Of a DNA stretch of 64,000 bases, positions 26,428-34,755 are shown in pieces; the stretch's first letter is position 1; every line of letters begins with the position of its first letter. Position numbers and translations under genes: made by a program. This DNA is from UBA7328 sp002471345 (GTDB lineage: Bacteria; Bacteroidota; Bacteroidia; Chitinophagales; Saprospiraceae), in contig CAXGOB010000001.1 in NCBI GenBank assembly GCA_964011275.1, positions 62,001 to 126,000 on the forward strand, written 5' to 3'. Below the pieces are notes generated by a model. The model was given only the letters and a program-made list of their open reading frames with translations, was not told where the DNA came from and did no database searches.

Positions 26428-27882
26428 TTATTTCCTTCCTCTTTCTTTGTTAATCCAAGGCTCCCAGACATTAAACATACGCATAGTAAATTCTAAGTTG
26501 TTTTTATCAAAAACAGCTTGAATATTCTCCCGAGATTGTTGTTCTAAAGTTGACGATTCTTTATCAGACAGGTTAGCAAACCCAAGGGTAAGTGCTCCAA
26601 CAATTGCAGAATTCATTTTTATCTGTTTCAAGTCTACCTTATCATATGTATCACTTGATGCATGATAATTTGGTCCATAAAATTGAGGCTTATGTACAGC
26701 TACCAAATTTGGCACACCTTGCAGCATGAAATCAAAATTATCAGTACCTACAACTGGAGCATCAATATGTGCATAGTTGCCCAAACCTGATACTGGTTTT
26801 AGAACTTTATCAAGAATAGGCAATAACTCACTTCGACCATTTGTGAAGAATCCAATAATTGCACCACTTCCTATATCCACAGAAAGTGCCATTTTATGAT
26901 TTTTCAAAGATTCTATGTTATCCTTTGTATAATCCCATGATCCATAATAACCTTGTTCTTCTCCATTCCAAAGGGCAAACCTGATTGTCCTTTTGGGGCG
27001 AATATTCATTTTCTTCATTTGCCTAGCGATGTCTATCATCATGCACACATTGGCTCCATTATCATTTGCACCTGTACCCATAGCCCAGCTGTCCAAATGA
27101 GCACCTATTACAATAATTTCATCTGGTTTTTCAGATCCTATTATTTCTCCAATGACATTATTTGATTCAAATGCATCTCCAGTTTCTGCATCAATTTTTA
27201 TACTAATATTCATGGTCTGGCCAGAATCTAGTATTCGCATACATCTTTGAGCGTCTTCCCGAGCCATGACCAATTGTGGCATGCTATTATCGGCAGCTTT
27301 TGCAGTGATAAATCTGTATAATAGTTTTTGAGGTCTAGATGACATAAAAACTATACCCTTAGCACCTCTTTCTATTGCTTCGAATTCTACCGATGCTGCA
27401 TGTGCATATTCAGCAAAAAGCCCGTCTATATCAAAACAAATGTCCATTTCTACTAATAAGAAATTACCTCTAAGTTTAGCATTGCCTATAGCTTCTAATT
27501 CCGATTTTGATCCCATTCCTACATTTATCAGTTGTCCTGAGTGTGTACCTTTTGGTGAATGATATTTAGAAACTACCAACGGGGTAAAATCAGATCCTTC
27601 AATAGATAGGGATGTAGATTTAGCTAGCCATAAAGAAGGCATTTCAAATGCATCCTTATAGGATTCAATATTTGCATTTTTGAACTTGTTATAGGCCCAT
27701 TCTACAGATTTTTCATTTGCCTTGGAACCGGTCACTCTGCCTCCAATTTCATCACATAACTCTTGAAGATCTTCTTCTATTGGTGTTTCTGCCAATAGAG
27801 CACTTGTAAGCTTAGATATATCATCTTGAGAAAACAACGAGAATGGAAACATAAAAAGAGCAAGAACTAATGTCTTATACAT
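26428..27882 (-). CDS. Secreted M28-family aminopeptidase with PA-domain insert
   Basis: The frame could start 15 codons earlier, but MYKTLVLALFMFPFSLFSQ makes a clean signal peptide, so I start at the ATG at 27882 (484 residues). The central part (about 120-240) looks like a protease-associated insert. The M28 two-zinc site follows: AHLDSWAMG, the bridging Asp in GANDNGANVC, the GEEQGYYGS pair with the catalytic Glu, and a late His in NYHASSDTYDK. It probably removes N-terminal residues from peptides outside the cytoplasm. Divergent from the glycosyltransferase gene at 27986. Confidence 0.87.
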   Translation of the reverse strand: MYKTLVLALFMFPFSLFSQDDISKLTSALLAETPIEEDLQELCDEIGGRVTGSKANEKSVEWAYNKFKNANIESYKDAFEMPSLWLAKSTSLSIEGSDFTPLVVSKYHSPKGTHSGQLINVGMGSKSELEAIGNAKLRGNFLLVEMDICFDIDGLFAEYAHAASVEFEAIERGAKGIVFMSSRPQKLLYRFITAKAADNSMPQLVMAREDAQRCMRILDSGQTMNISIKIDAETGDAFESNNVIGEIIGSEKPDEIIVIGAHLDSWAMGTGANDNGANVCMMIDIARQMKKMNIRPKRTIRFALWNGEEQGYYGSWDYTKDNIESLKNHKMALSVDIGSGAIIGFFTNGRSELLPILDKVLKPVSGLGNYAHIDAPVVGTDNFDFMLQGVPNLVAVHKPQFYGPNYHASSDTYDKVDLKQIKMNSAIVGALTLGFANLSDKESSTLEQQSRENIQAVFDKNNLEFTMRMFNVWEPWINKERGRK

Positions 27883-27985
27883 CTTTATAATTATTTTAAT
27901 AAAGGCAATGTATCTAATATTGCCCATATTATAAAATTCAAATCTTGGTTATGAAGCCAATTCTCCTTTGTTATTTTACATGAAT

Positions 27986-29092
27986 ATGAGAATTGCCCTT
28001 ATTGATCCCTTTTTTGAAGTGAGTCATTCGCATTGGGCGAATGGGATTGTTGATCATTCTCGATTTGCTGTTGACATTTTTTGCAACAAAGCCAAACATT
28101 GGAAATGGCAGATGATTGGTGGCACTTTAGAATTAGCATCAAGAGTCAAATCTCAATTGAGAAATTATGATCTCATTATTGTCACTGACATGATAGATTT
28201 ACCTTCCTTTTTAGGGTATTTGACCAAAGAAAAAACTCCACCTGTTTTACTCTATTTTCATGAAAATCAAATTACATATCCTTGGTCTGAGACAGACCAG
28301 GATATCAAATCAAATAGAGATCATCACTATGGGTTTATGAATTTAAGGTCTGCCTATGTTGCAGATTACATAGCTTTTAACTCAGAGTATCATTTCAATT
28401 CTTTTTATGGTGCTATACCAAAATTCATTGGTCAATTTCCTTCAATAAAATGGCCATTTACAATTGATAACCTGAAAGAAAAGTCAACCGTAATTCCAAT
28501 TGGAATCAATAAAAAAATCACCACCAAAAAGCCATCAAATGCAACCCCGTATTTTGTATGGAATCACAGATGGGAATACGACAAAGGGCCTGACAAATTC
28601 TTTAATACTCTATTTTGGTTAGATTATCAAAAAATAGATTTTAAACTTATTGTTCTTGGCAAACCATATGTCAATCAACCAAAAATATTCGATGAAGCAA
28701 AAGAAAGGCTAAGTCATAATATTTTACATTGGGGATATGCCGAAAACAAAGATGAATACTATGAAAAATTGAATATGGCCAATATTGCACTAATCACTGG
28801 AAATCAGGATTTTTTTGGTATAAGTGTGGTAGAATCTATTCAATATGGCTGTTTACCTCTTCTTCCAAATCGTCTTGCATATCCAGAACATTTGCCAGCT
28901 GGATTAAACGATGTGGCTCTATATTCTGAAGATGATATGATGCAAAATCTAATGCAAGTCATACGGAATAAAAGCTTCCTAAACACCTCTTCATATCAAG
29001 AGTTTATCACAAAATATCATTGGGGAAATGTTATAGAATTTTATGATCAGGTCTTTGAAGAAATTGTTCATTTTAATTCAGCTATGACCTAA
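27986..29092 (+). CDS. tRNA-queuosine alpha-mannosyltransferase-like glycosyltransferase (DUF3524)
   Basis: A 368-residue protein of the DUF3524 / GTDC1 family. The N-terminus MRIALIDPFFEVSHSHWANG matches the family start, so I choose this ATG over the ones 6 and 18 bases upstream. LYFHENQITYPWSE, DHHYGFMNLRSAYVAD and FNSEYHFNSF are family blocks; the C-terminal half (WNHRWEYDKGPDKFF, VVESIQYGCLPLLPNRLAYPE) is a GT-B sugar-nucleotide domain. The animal homologue QTMAN mannosylates queuosine in tRNA-Asp; the bacterial role is inferred from homology only. It sits 2 bp before a GT4 gene and is surely co-transcribed with it. Confidence 0.83.
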   Translation: MRIALIDPFFEVSHSHWANGIVDHSRFAVDIFCNKAKHWKWQMIGGTLELASRVKSQLRNYDLIIVTDMIDLPSFLGYLTKEKTPPVLLYFHENQITYPWSETDQDIKSNRDHHYGFMNLRSAYVADYIAFNSEYHFNSFYGAIPKFIGQFPSIKWPFTIDNLKEKSTVIPIGINKKITTKKPSNATPYFVWNHRWEYDKGPDKFFNTLFWLDYQKIDFKLIVLGKPYVNQPKIFDEAKERLSHNILHWGYAENKDEYYEKLNMANIALITGNQDFFGISVVESIQYGCLPLLPNRLAYPEHLPAGLNDVALYSEDDMMQNLMQVIRNKSFLNTSSYQEFITKYHWGNVIEFYDQVFEEIVHFNSAMT

Positions 29093-29094
29093 AT

Positions 29095-30207
29095 ATGAAA
29101 GTAGCTATAAACACGAGGTTTCTTCTTCCTCAGTTGGAAGGAATCGGGACATTTACTCATGAAATTTGTAGAAGGATGGTGCTACAAAACAAGAATATTG
29201 AGTTTCACTTTCTTTTTGATAGAAAATTTGACAGAAAATACATCTATGCTGACAATATAGTTCCACACTTAGCTTTTCCTCCAGCAAGGCACCCTATACT
29301 TTGGCAGTTGTGGTATGAATGGACAATTCCTAGATATTTAAACAAAATAAATGCTGATGTCTTCCTCTCACCTGACAATTTTTGTTCCTTAAAAACTCGA
29401 GTCCCTACTCTAATGGTAACTCACGATTTGGCATTTGAACATTACCCCAATCATATAAGAAGAAGCCACCTTAATTTTTTTAAACGGTATTCTAAAAAAT
29501 ATCATGAGAGGGCCGACAAAATAGCTTGTGTATCAAAGTTTACGCAACAGGATGTAATCAAAAAGTATCAAATTCATGAGAGCAAAACATTAGTGACATA
29601 TAATGGATGTAATGAATCATTCAACACCCTATCAGATAAGGAAAAAGCATTAGTGAAATTGAATATTGCTGAAGGAAAGGACTATCTCCTGTTTATTGGA
29701 GCACTTCATCCTCGCAAAAACATATCAAGGTTGGTACAAGCATTTGAAAAATTTAAACATCAGAATCCATCTGATATTAAATTGGTTTTAGTCGGTAGAA
29801 TGGCTTGGAACAATGGCGAATTAAAGTCTATTATTAAAAATTCTGTCGTCAAAGAGGATATCCTTCAAATTGGACATGTGAAAAATGTTGAAGGTATTAT
29901 TTCATCTGCCACTGCTTTGTGTTATCCATCACTATTTGAAGGATTTGGGATTCCCATTCTAGAAGCTTTTCAATCAGGAGTTCCAGTAATGACTAGTAAT
30001 GTCAGTTCAATGCCAGAGGTGGCCGAAAATGCAGCTTTACTTATAGATCCTATGGACATAGATGCACTCTCCAGAGGTATGAATGATATTATAAATGACC
30101 CTCAGCTCAGAAACACTTTAATCCATAAAGGCAGTAAGAGAGTTGAATCATTTTCATGGGACAAAAGTGCAGTTCAAATATTTGATGCACTTAAAGACAT
30201 CTCCTGA
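29095..30207 (+). CDS. Family 4 glycosyltransferase
   Basis: A 370-residue GT-B enzyme of the RfaB/mannosyltransferase group. The N-terminal INTRFLLPQLEGIGTFT loop binds acceptor in relatives; the donor half shows LFIGALHPRKNISRLVQAF, the conserved PSLFEGFGIPILEAFQSGVPV with the EX7E glutamates, and SSMPEVAENAAL. Such enzymes transfer sugars such as mannose from a nucleotide donor, usually in envelope polysaccharide synthesis. It starts 2 bp after the queuosine-type glycosyltransferase and ends 8 bp from the convergent VWA gene. Substrate unknown. Confidence 0.9.
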   Translation: MKVAINTRFLLPQLEGIGTFTHEICRRMVLQNKNIEFHFLFDRKFDRKYIYADNIVPHLAFPPARHPILWQLWYEWTIPRYLNKINADVFLSPDNFCSLKTRVPTLMVTHDLAFEHYPNHIRRSHLNFFKRYSKKYHERADKIACVSKFTQQDVIKKYQIHESKTLVTYNGCNESFNTLSDKEKALVKLNIAEGKDYLLFIGALHPRKNISRLVQAFEKFKHQNPSDIKLVLVGRMAWNNGELKSIIKNSVVKEDILQIGHVKNVEGIISSATALCYPSLFEGFGIPILEAFQSGVPVMTSNVSSMPEVAENAALLIDPMDIDALSRGMNDIINDPQLRNTLIHKGSKRVESFSWDKSAVQIFDALKDIS

Positions 30208-30215
30208 AGCACATA

Positions 30216-31871
30216 TTACTCACTTACCTTTATCACAGGATAGCTATAAATAAAATCACGACCAAAGCATTGTACAGTATACATTCCATCTACATATTGA
30301 CTCAAGTCTACATTAATTTCATCACCATTGCTTTGAATACTATACATCACTTTACCACTAGATGAAATTACTTTTATCATATTCACTCCTTCCGGCACTT
30401 CCACATGGATAATATTGCTAGTAGGGTTGGGGTAAATTTTAACTTCTTGATTTGTACTTATTTTTTCATCACAGCTCTTTATAGTTGTATAATTTTCTAT
30501 AATTCTTACCATTAAGTCATTTAGTTTTTCTACCTCAAAATCCGACACCAACGGGTCCAAATGTTCACCTCCAATACCACTATCATCTGTGATAAAAACA
30601 TACGTCCCATTTGTGGCTATGCTCATAAACTTGAGTAGAAATTCAGTCTCTCTATTTATACCACTTGCAGATATTGGAATAATCTTAATTCCCTTCTCTG
30701 CTGCTTCTGCTATTTGATCTCTAATAGTTGATTTTATCTGATCTTCACCATGTGGAGGAGCATCAAGCAGTAAAAAAACAATGCGGCTCACTGCCTTAGA
30801 ACTCCATGGCTGTGCCAATGCTTCTTCTAATGCAGCATCCACTGCTTCTGGGTAATCTCCTCCTCCTGCAGCACTCTGTTCTCCTATAAATTGGTAGACT
30901 TTCTCTAAATCACTAGTCAATGGACTAACGGTAGTCAAATAGGAATCATTTGCATCTCTGTAGAAAACAGAACCCACTCTAAGATCAAGATCGCTTTGAG
31001 ATTGAATGGATCTTTTGATGACATCTTTTACCTCAGACTTGAGATAGTTTATTTCATCTCCCATTGAGCCTGTAGCATCCACTACAAACATGATATCTAC
31101 AGCAGATGTAGCATTACAACTATTGGAAATTTTGAGATGGGTACTTTTTCCTTTATTAACATTGAGATTAATTGTATTCCCTTTATGATATGCTATTGCT
31201 TTTAGTGCTGATTTAGATCGTTCTCCCTTATTTATCAAATTGGACCAAAGTTCTGCCCTTCCACTATGATCGGTTCGAGCTGACCATATGATTTTATTTC
31301 CATCTTTGAGATCTATTCTAATGTCCGATAAAGGAATATTCTGGTCATTGGTAACAAAGACTGAATATCTCTCATTAGGATAGATTCCCCAATGATCTTG
31401 CATAGAAAAGTACTCATTATCATTCAACAATTCTTCCCAATCTTCCCAATTATTCAAGTCATTCCATTCTCCAGCTGTGAGCTGTCCGGCATTTGGATTC
31501 TGGGGCATATCAGGCTTAATTCTTCCTCTGGGAGGTGCTAGAATTGTAGCGCCTCCTTCTGGTGCTGGTCTTGATTCCATCATCATAACTTCGGATACAT
31601 CTCCTCTTGCCGAACTTCTCTTCATATGTCTTGTGCTAGCTATCATATCAGCTTCATCTGAGCTTCCATATTTAGTCGTTCTTTTGGCGATGATAGTATC
31701 CCCTACCATTGTAATGTATGTGGTAAGAGTATCGCCTCTATAGATGCTCATTTTTTCTAAAATTGTAGTATCCAGAGTAGTCATTATTGGGTCATTTAGT
31801 CCCGCTATGGTTTGATTGGTTTTACATTGAGTCATAGCTACAAGGCCGAAGAAAAAAATAAGCTTATACAT
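30216..31871 (-). CDS. VWA-domain surface protein with T9SS type A sorting tail
   Basis: A 551-residue exported protein. I start at the ATG of MYKLIFFFGLVAMTQC, which gives a signal ending in Cys16, rather than 30 bases upstream. After a low-complexity region and a carboxypeptidase-regulatory-like beta domain (about 168-245), a von Willebrand A domain spans about 260-440 with the MIDAS start VDATGSMG and the GGGDYPEA loop. The last 75 residues, starting VKIYPNPTSN and containing GKVMYSI and DGMYTVQ, form a type A C-terminal signal of the type IX secretion system. A role in surface adhesion or metal-dependent binding is inferred. A lipobox-like Cys together with a T9SS tail is unusual. Confidence 0.82.
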   Translation of the reverse strand: MYKLIFFFGLVAMTQCKTNQTIAGLNDPIMTTLDTTILEKMSIYRGDTLTTYITMVGDTIIAKRTTKYGSSDEADMIASTRHMKRSSARGDVSEVMMMESRPAPEGGATILAPPRGRIKPDMPQNPNAGQLTAGEWNDLNNWEDWEELLNDNEYFSMQDHWGIYPNERYSVFVTNDQNIPLSDIRIDLKDGNKIIWSARTDHSGRAELWSNLINKGERSKSALKAIAYHKGNTINLNVNKGKSTHLKISNSCNATSAVDIMFVVDATGSMGDEINYLKSEVKDVIKRSIQSQSDLDLRVGSVFYRDANDSYLTTVSPLTSDLEKVYQFIGEQSAAGGGDYPEAVDAALEEALAQPWSSKAVSRIVFLLLDAPPHGEDQIKSTIRDQIAEAAEKGIKIIPISASGINRETEFLLKFMSIATNGTYVFITDDSGIGGEHLDPLVSDFEVEKLNDLMVRIIENYTTIKSCDEKISTNQEVKIYPNPTSNIIHVEVPEGVNMIKVISSSGKVMYSIQSNGDEINVDLSQYVDGMYTVQCFGRDFIYSYPVIKVSE

Positions 31872-32021
31872 GGTTTCTCTTTTATACGTGAACAGAACCA
31901 CAACTGCACCAAGGTAGACTGTGTTTCTATAGATAAGATGTAGTTTAAAGGGTTATAAGTGTTGATATTTCTGCAATTAACATAACATTAATCAATATCA
32001 ACAATCATTATATCGCCTTCA

Positions 32022-33638
32022 TTAATTCTCAAAAGCTTCCAAAAACCTTGGTCTAAATGAATCAGGACTAGCCTTTGTCATCTCTGCTTGCCAATCACCC
32101 GGAATAGTATCTTCCTCTAACAGGCAACCTTTTGTAATGTATGGGTAGATTTCGTCGTAACGTTGAGTCTTGTTCATCTCTATTCGTCTGAAAACCTTAG
32201 ATCTATCTATCTCTTTAAGGTCTGATATTCCAGCTGCAGAGATTAATTCTACAAATGACATCACTGTTTCTTTGTGATAATTAGCTACACGATGCTTTTT
32301 ATCTGTTACGACTAGGCCTTTCGTATATTTTGGATTTTGTGTAGCCACACCCACAGGGCAAGTATTCTTATTGCATTCAAGAGCTTGTATACATCCCAAT
32401 GCCAACATCATTCCTCTAGCACTATAGCATATATCAGCTCCCAATGCCATTGCCTTAAACATATGAAAACCTGTCAAAATTTTCCCCGCAGCAATGATCT
32501 TTATGTCCTGTTGTAAATCAAATCCAACTAAGGCATTAAATACATATGCCAATGCTTCTTTATAAGGAGTCCCTACTGAATTAGAGAACTCCAATGGTGC
32601 TGCTCCTGTTCCCCCTTCAGCTCCATCCACTGCAATAAAATCAGGCTTTATTCCAGTTTTCTTCATTGCTTTACATATTGCCAAAAATTCACTTTTTTCT
32701 CCCAGACAAAGCTTGAATCCGATGGGTTTGCCTCCTGAAAGATCTCTGAGTTCTTTTATAAACTCTAATAAACTTGTAGGCGTAGAAAAAGCTTTGTGAT
32801 ATGGAGGGGAAATGACATCCTGACCCATTTCTATATTTCTAATTCTGGCTATTTCTGCTGTTACTTTTTTTGCAGGTAATATTCCTCCATGCCCAGGTTT
32901 CGCACCTTGCGATAACTTAAGCTCTATCATTTTTACACTAGGTGAAGAGATGGTATTTTTAAAATTTTCAGCACTAAATCCTCCGTCCATTGCTCTCGCT
33001 CCAAAATATCCAGTACCAATCTGATAAATCAAATCTCCTTCATTTTCTAGATGATATGGTGATATTCCTCCTTCTCCAGTATTATGAGCGAATTTTCCAA
33101 TTTGAGCGCCACCATTGAGCGCCATAATGGCATTTTGACTTAGTGAGCCAAAGCTCATCGCGCTTATATTAAAAATGCTGCAGGAGTAAGGCTGTTTACA
33201 ATCTGGACCACCTATTATAATTCTTGGGTCAGCTTCTTGATCATGATGATCTAAAGGCGCGATACTGTGGTTCATCCATTCATGACCCTCTTCATATACA
33301 TTAAGTAATGTGCCAAAAGGAGATGTGTCCAATACATTCTTTGATCTCTGATATACTATAGATCTGAAAATTCTTGATATAGGAGTCCCTTCTGTATCCG
33401 TTTCTACAAAATACTGATGGATTTTAGGTCTCATCCATTCTGCAATCCACCTTGACCGAGCTACAAGTGGAAAATTTCTCATTAATGAGTGCTCAGTTTG
33501 AAAAGCATCATAAAATATCGCTAAAATAAATGGCAACAATGCAAGTATGAGCCACCACATCCATTGATGAATAATGTATCCCCCAACGAGCAATACCAAT
33601 ATGACAACAATAGACCCAAAAAGTAATGAGTTTCTCAT
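32022..33638 (-). CDS. Membrane-anchored FMN-binding glutamate synthase-like protein
   Basis: A 538-residue protein with two N-terminal hydrophobic helices (about 5-45) followed by the FMN/Fe-S domain of glutamate synthase (PF01645). The FMN-phosphate region is visible in KIIAAGKILTGFHMFKAMALG, and the 3Fe-4S cysteines in LECNKNTCPVGVA. The glutaminase domain and the GltD partner are missing, so it is not a normal NADPH-GOGAT. Such stand-alone GltB2-type proteins are common in Bacteroidota, and their reaction is not settled. It is monocistronic, divergent from xerD. Confidence 0.85.
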   Translation of the reverse strand: MRNSLLFGSIVVILVLLVGGYIIHQWMWWLILALLPFILAIFYDAFQTEHSLMRNFPLVARSRWIAEWMRPKIHQYFVETDTEGTPISRIFRSIVYQRSKNVLDTSPFGTLLNVYEEGHEWMNHSIAPLDHHDQEADPRIIIGGPDCKQPYSCSIFNISAMSFGSLSQNAIMALNGGAQIGKFAHNTGEGGISPYHLENEGDLIYQIGTGYFGARAMDGGFSAENFKNTISSPSVKMIELKLSQGAKPGHGGILPAKKVTAEIARIRNIEMGQDVISPPYHKAFSTPTSLLEFIKELRDLSGGKPIGFKLCLGEKSEFLAICKAMKKTGIKPDFIAVDGAEGGTGAAPLEFSNSVGTPYKEALAYVFNALVGFDLQQDIKIIAAGKILTGFHMFKAMALGADICYSARGMMLALGCIQALECNKNTCPVGVATQNPKYTKGLVVTDKKHRVANYHKETVMSFVELISAAGISDLKEIDRSKVFRRIEMNKTQRYDEIYPYITKGCLLEEDTIPGDWQAEMTKASPDSFRPRFLEAFEN

Positions 33639-33678
33639 ATCACCAGCTGTTCCATATTTGATATAATTAAGATAGTCT

Positions 33679-33707
33679 CAAATTTAGGGCTTTACATTAT
33701 AATTCAA
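33679..33707 (-). promoter_or_regulatory. Candidate promoter of the glutamate-synthase-like gene
   Basis: On the minus strand TTG (33707-33705) is followed after 18 bases by TAAATTTG (33686-33679), an exact -7 match 40 bp upstream of the ATG. The spacing is two bases shorter than in the best examples of this window. Confidence 0.45.
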
Positions 33708-33804
33708 TCACAGACTTGTATAGGATAATAAATTATGATCTTAAGGGGTAGGTGTTTTATTTAATATTAAAAAAATATTTAATTCATAAATTGATGATAA
33801 TCAA

Positions 33805-33812
33805 TATATTTG
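33805..33812 (+). promoter_or_regulatory. Candidate -7 box for xerD
   Basis: TATATTTG, an exact TAnnTTTG match, ending 16 bp before the chosen ATG at 33829. No clear -33 box. If used, the message would have a leader of only about 10 bases. Confidence 0.4.
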
Positions 33813-33828
33813 TCCTGAATTGTCAATT

Positions 33829-34752
33829 ATGGATTGGAATAGTGGCATTAAGGGTTTTAAAGCTTTTTTGCAATTAGAGAAATCACTTTCTCCCAACACG
33901 GTGGTGGCCTATGAGCGAGATATATTGAGATTGTATCAGTTCGCCGAAGAACAATTATCTGCTAAATCACCTCTTGATATATCTTATGACGATCTTGAAG
34001 AATATTTAGCTTGGTTATCAGATTTTTCTTTAGCTGATTATTCTCGAGCTCGTATGTTGTCAGGTATTAAGGCTTTCTTTAAATATCTGCTGATAGAAGA
34101 CCTAATTTTAGATGACCCCTCAGAACTTTTAGAAGGCCCTAAACTAAGAAGAAAGATTCCTGATGTTCTATCATATGAAGAGGTAGAAAAAATGTTAGCT
34201 GCTATAGACCTGAGTCACCCCCAAGGCCACAGAAATAGGAGTATTCTTGAAACTATATATGCCTGTGGACTCAGGGTTTCTGAATTGACGCACCTAAGAC
34301 TCTCAAATTATTATCCGGACATCGAAATAGTCAAAGTCGTTGGGAAAGGTAATAAAGAGAGAATCATCCCAATTGGAGATTCTGCAATAAAACATATTAA
34401 CTTCTACCTTGAAGGAAGTAGAAGGCACATGACTAATATAGATAAAGCTCATACCGATTATATATACCTCAATAGGAGGGGTAAAAAACTGAGTCGTGTT
34501 ATGGTATTTAATATCATTAAGAAAGCTGTCTCAGATTCCGGTATACAAAAAAACGTGAGTCCACATACTTTGCGTCACTCATTTGCTACCCATCTCATAG
34601 AGCGAGGTGCTGATCTCAAAGCCGTTCAAGACATGCTAGGCCATGAATCCATAATCACCACAGAGATTTATACACATTTAGATACAGAATTTTTAAGAAA
34701 AACAGTTATGAGTTATCATCCTGCGTACATTCGCAAATCAGTCCAAAATTGA
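33829..34752 (+). CDS. xerD: Site-specific tyrosine recombinase XerD
   Basis: A 307-residue tyrosine recombinase that with its partner resolves chromosome dimers at dif. The SAM-like N-terminal domain (about 1-90) contains LEKSLSPNTVVAYERDI; the catalytic domain has YACGLRVSELTHL (first Arg), the Lys of GKGNKERIIPIG, HTLRHSFATHLIERGADL (His-x-x-Arg), LGHESI, and the nucleophile Tyr in TTEIYTHL. The length and the single-copy housekeeping context argue against an integrase of a mobile element. I choose ATG 33829 over an in-frame TTG three codons upstream. It leads a run of close-packed genes ending at 37717. Confidence 0.93.
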   Translation: MDWNSGIKGFKAFLQLEKSLSPNTVVAYERDILRLYQFAEEQLSAKSPLDISYDDLEEYLAWLSDFSLADYSRARMLSGIKAFFKYLLIEDLILDDPSELLEGPKLRRKIPDVLSYEEVEKMLAAIDLSHPQGHRNRSILETIYACGLRVSELTHLRLSNYYPDIEIVKVVGKGNKERIIPIGDSAIKHINFYLEGSRRHMTNIDKAHTDYIYLNRRGKKLSRVMVFNIIKKAVSDSGIQKNVSPHTLRHSFATHLIERGADLKAVQDMLGHESIITTEIYTHLDTEFLRKTVMSYHPAYIRKSVQN

Positions 34753-34755
34753 ATA

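Noticed and set aside
33829..34752. Tyrosine recombinase as a sign of an integrated element
   Set aside because: The sequence and length are those of XerD, and the surrounding genes are housekeeping genes without attachment-site repeats.
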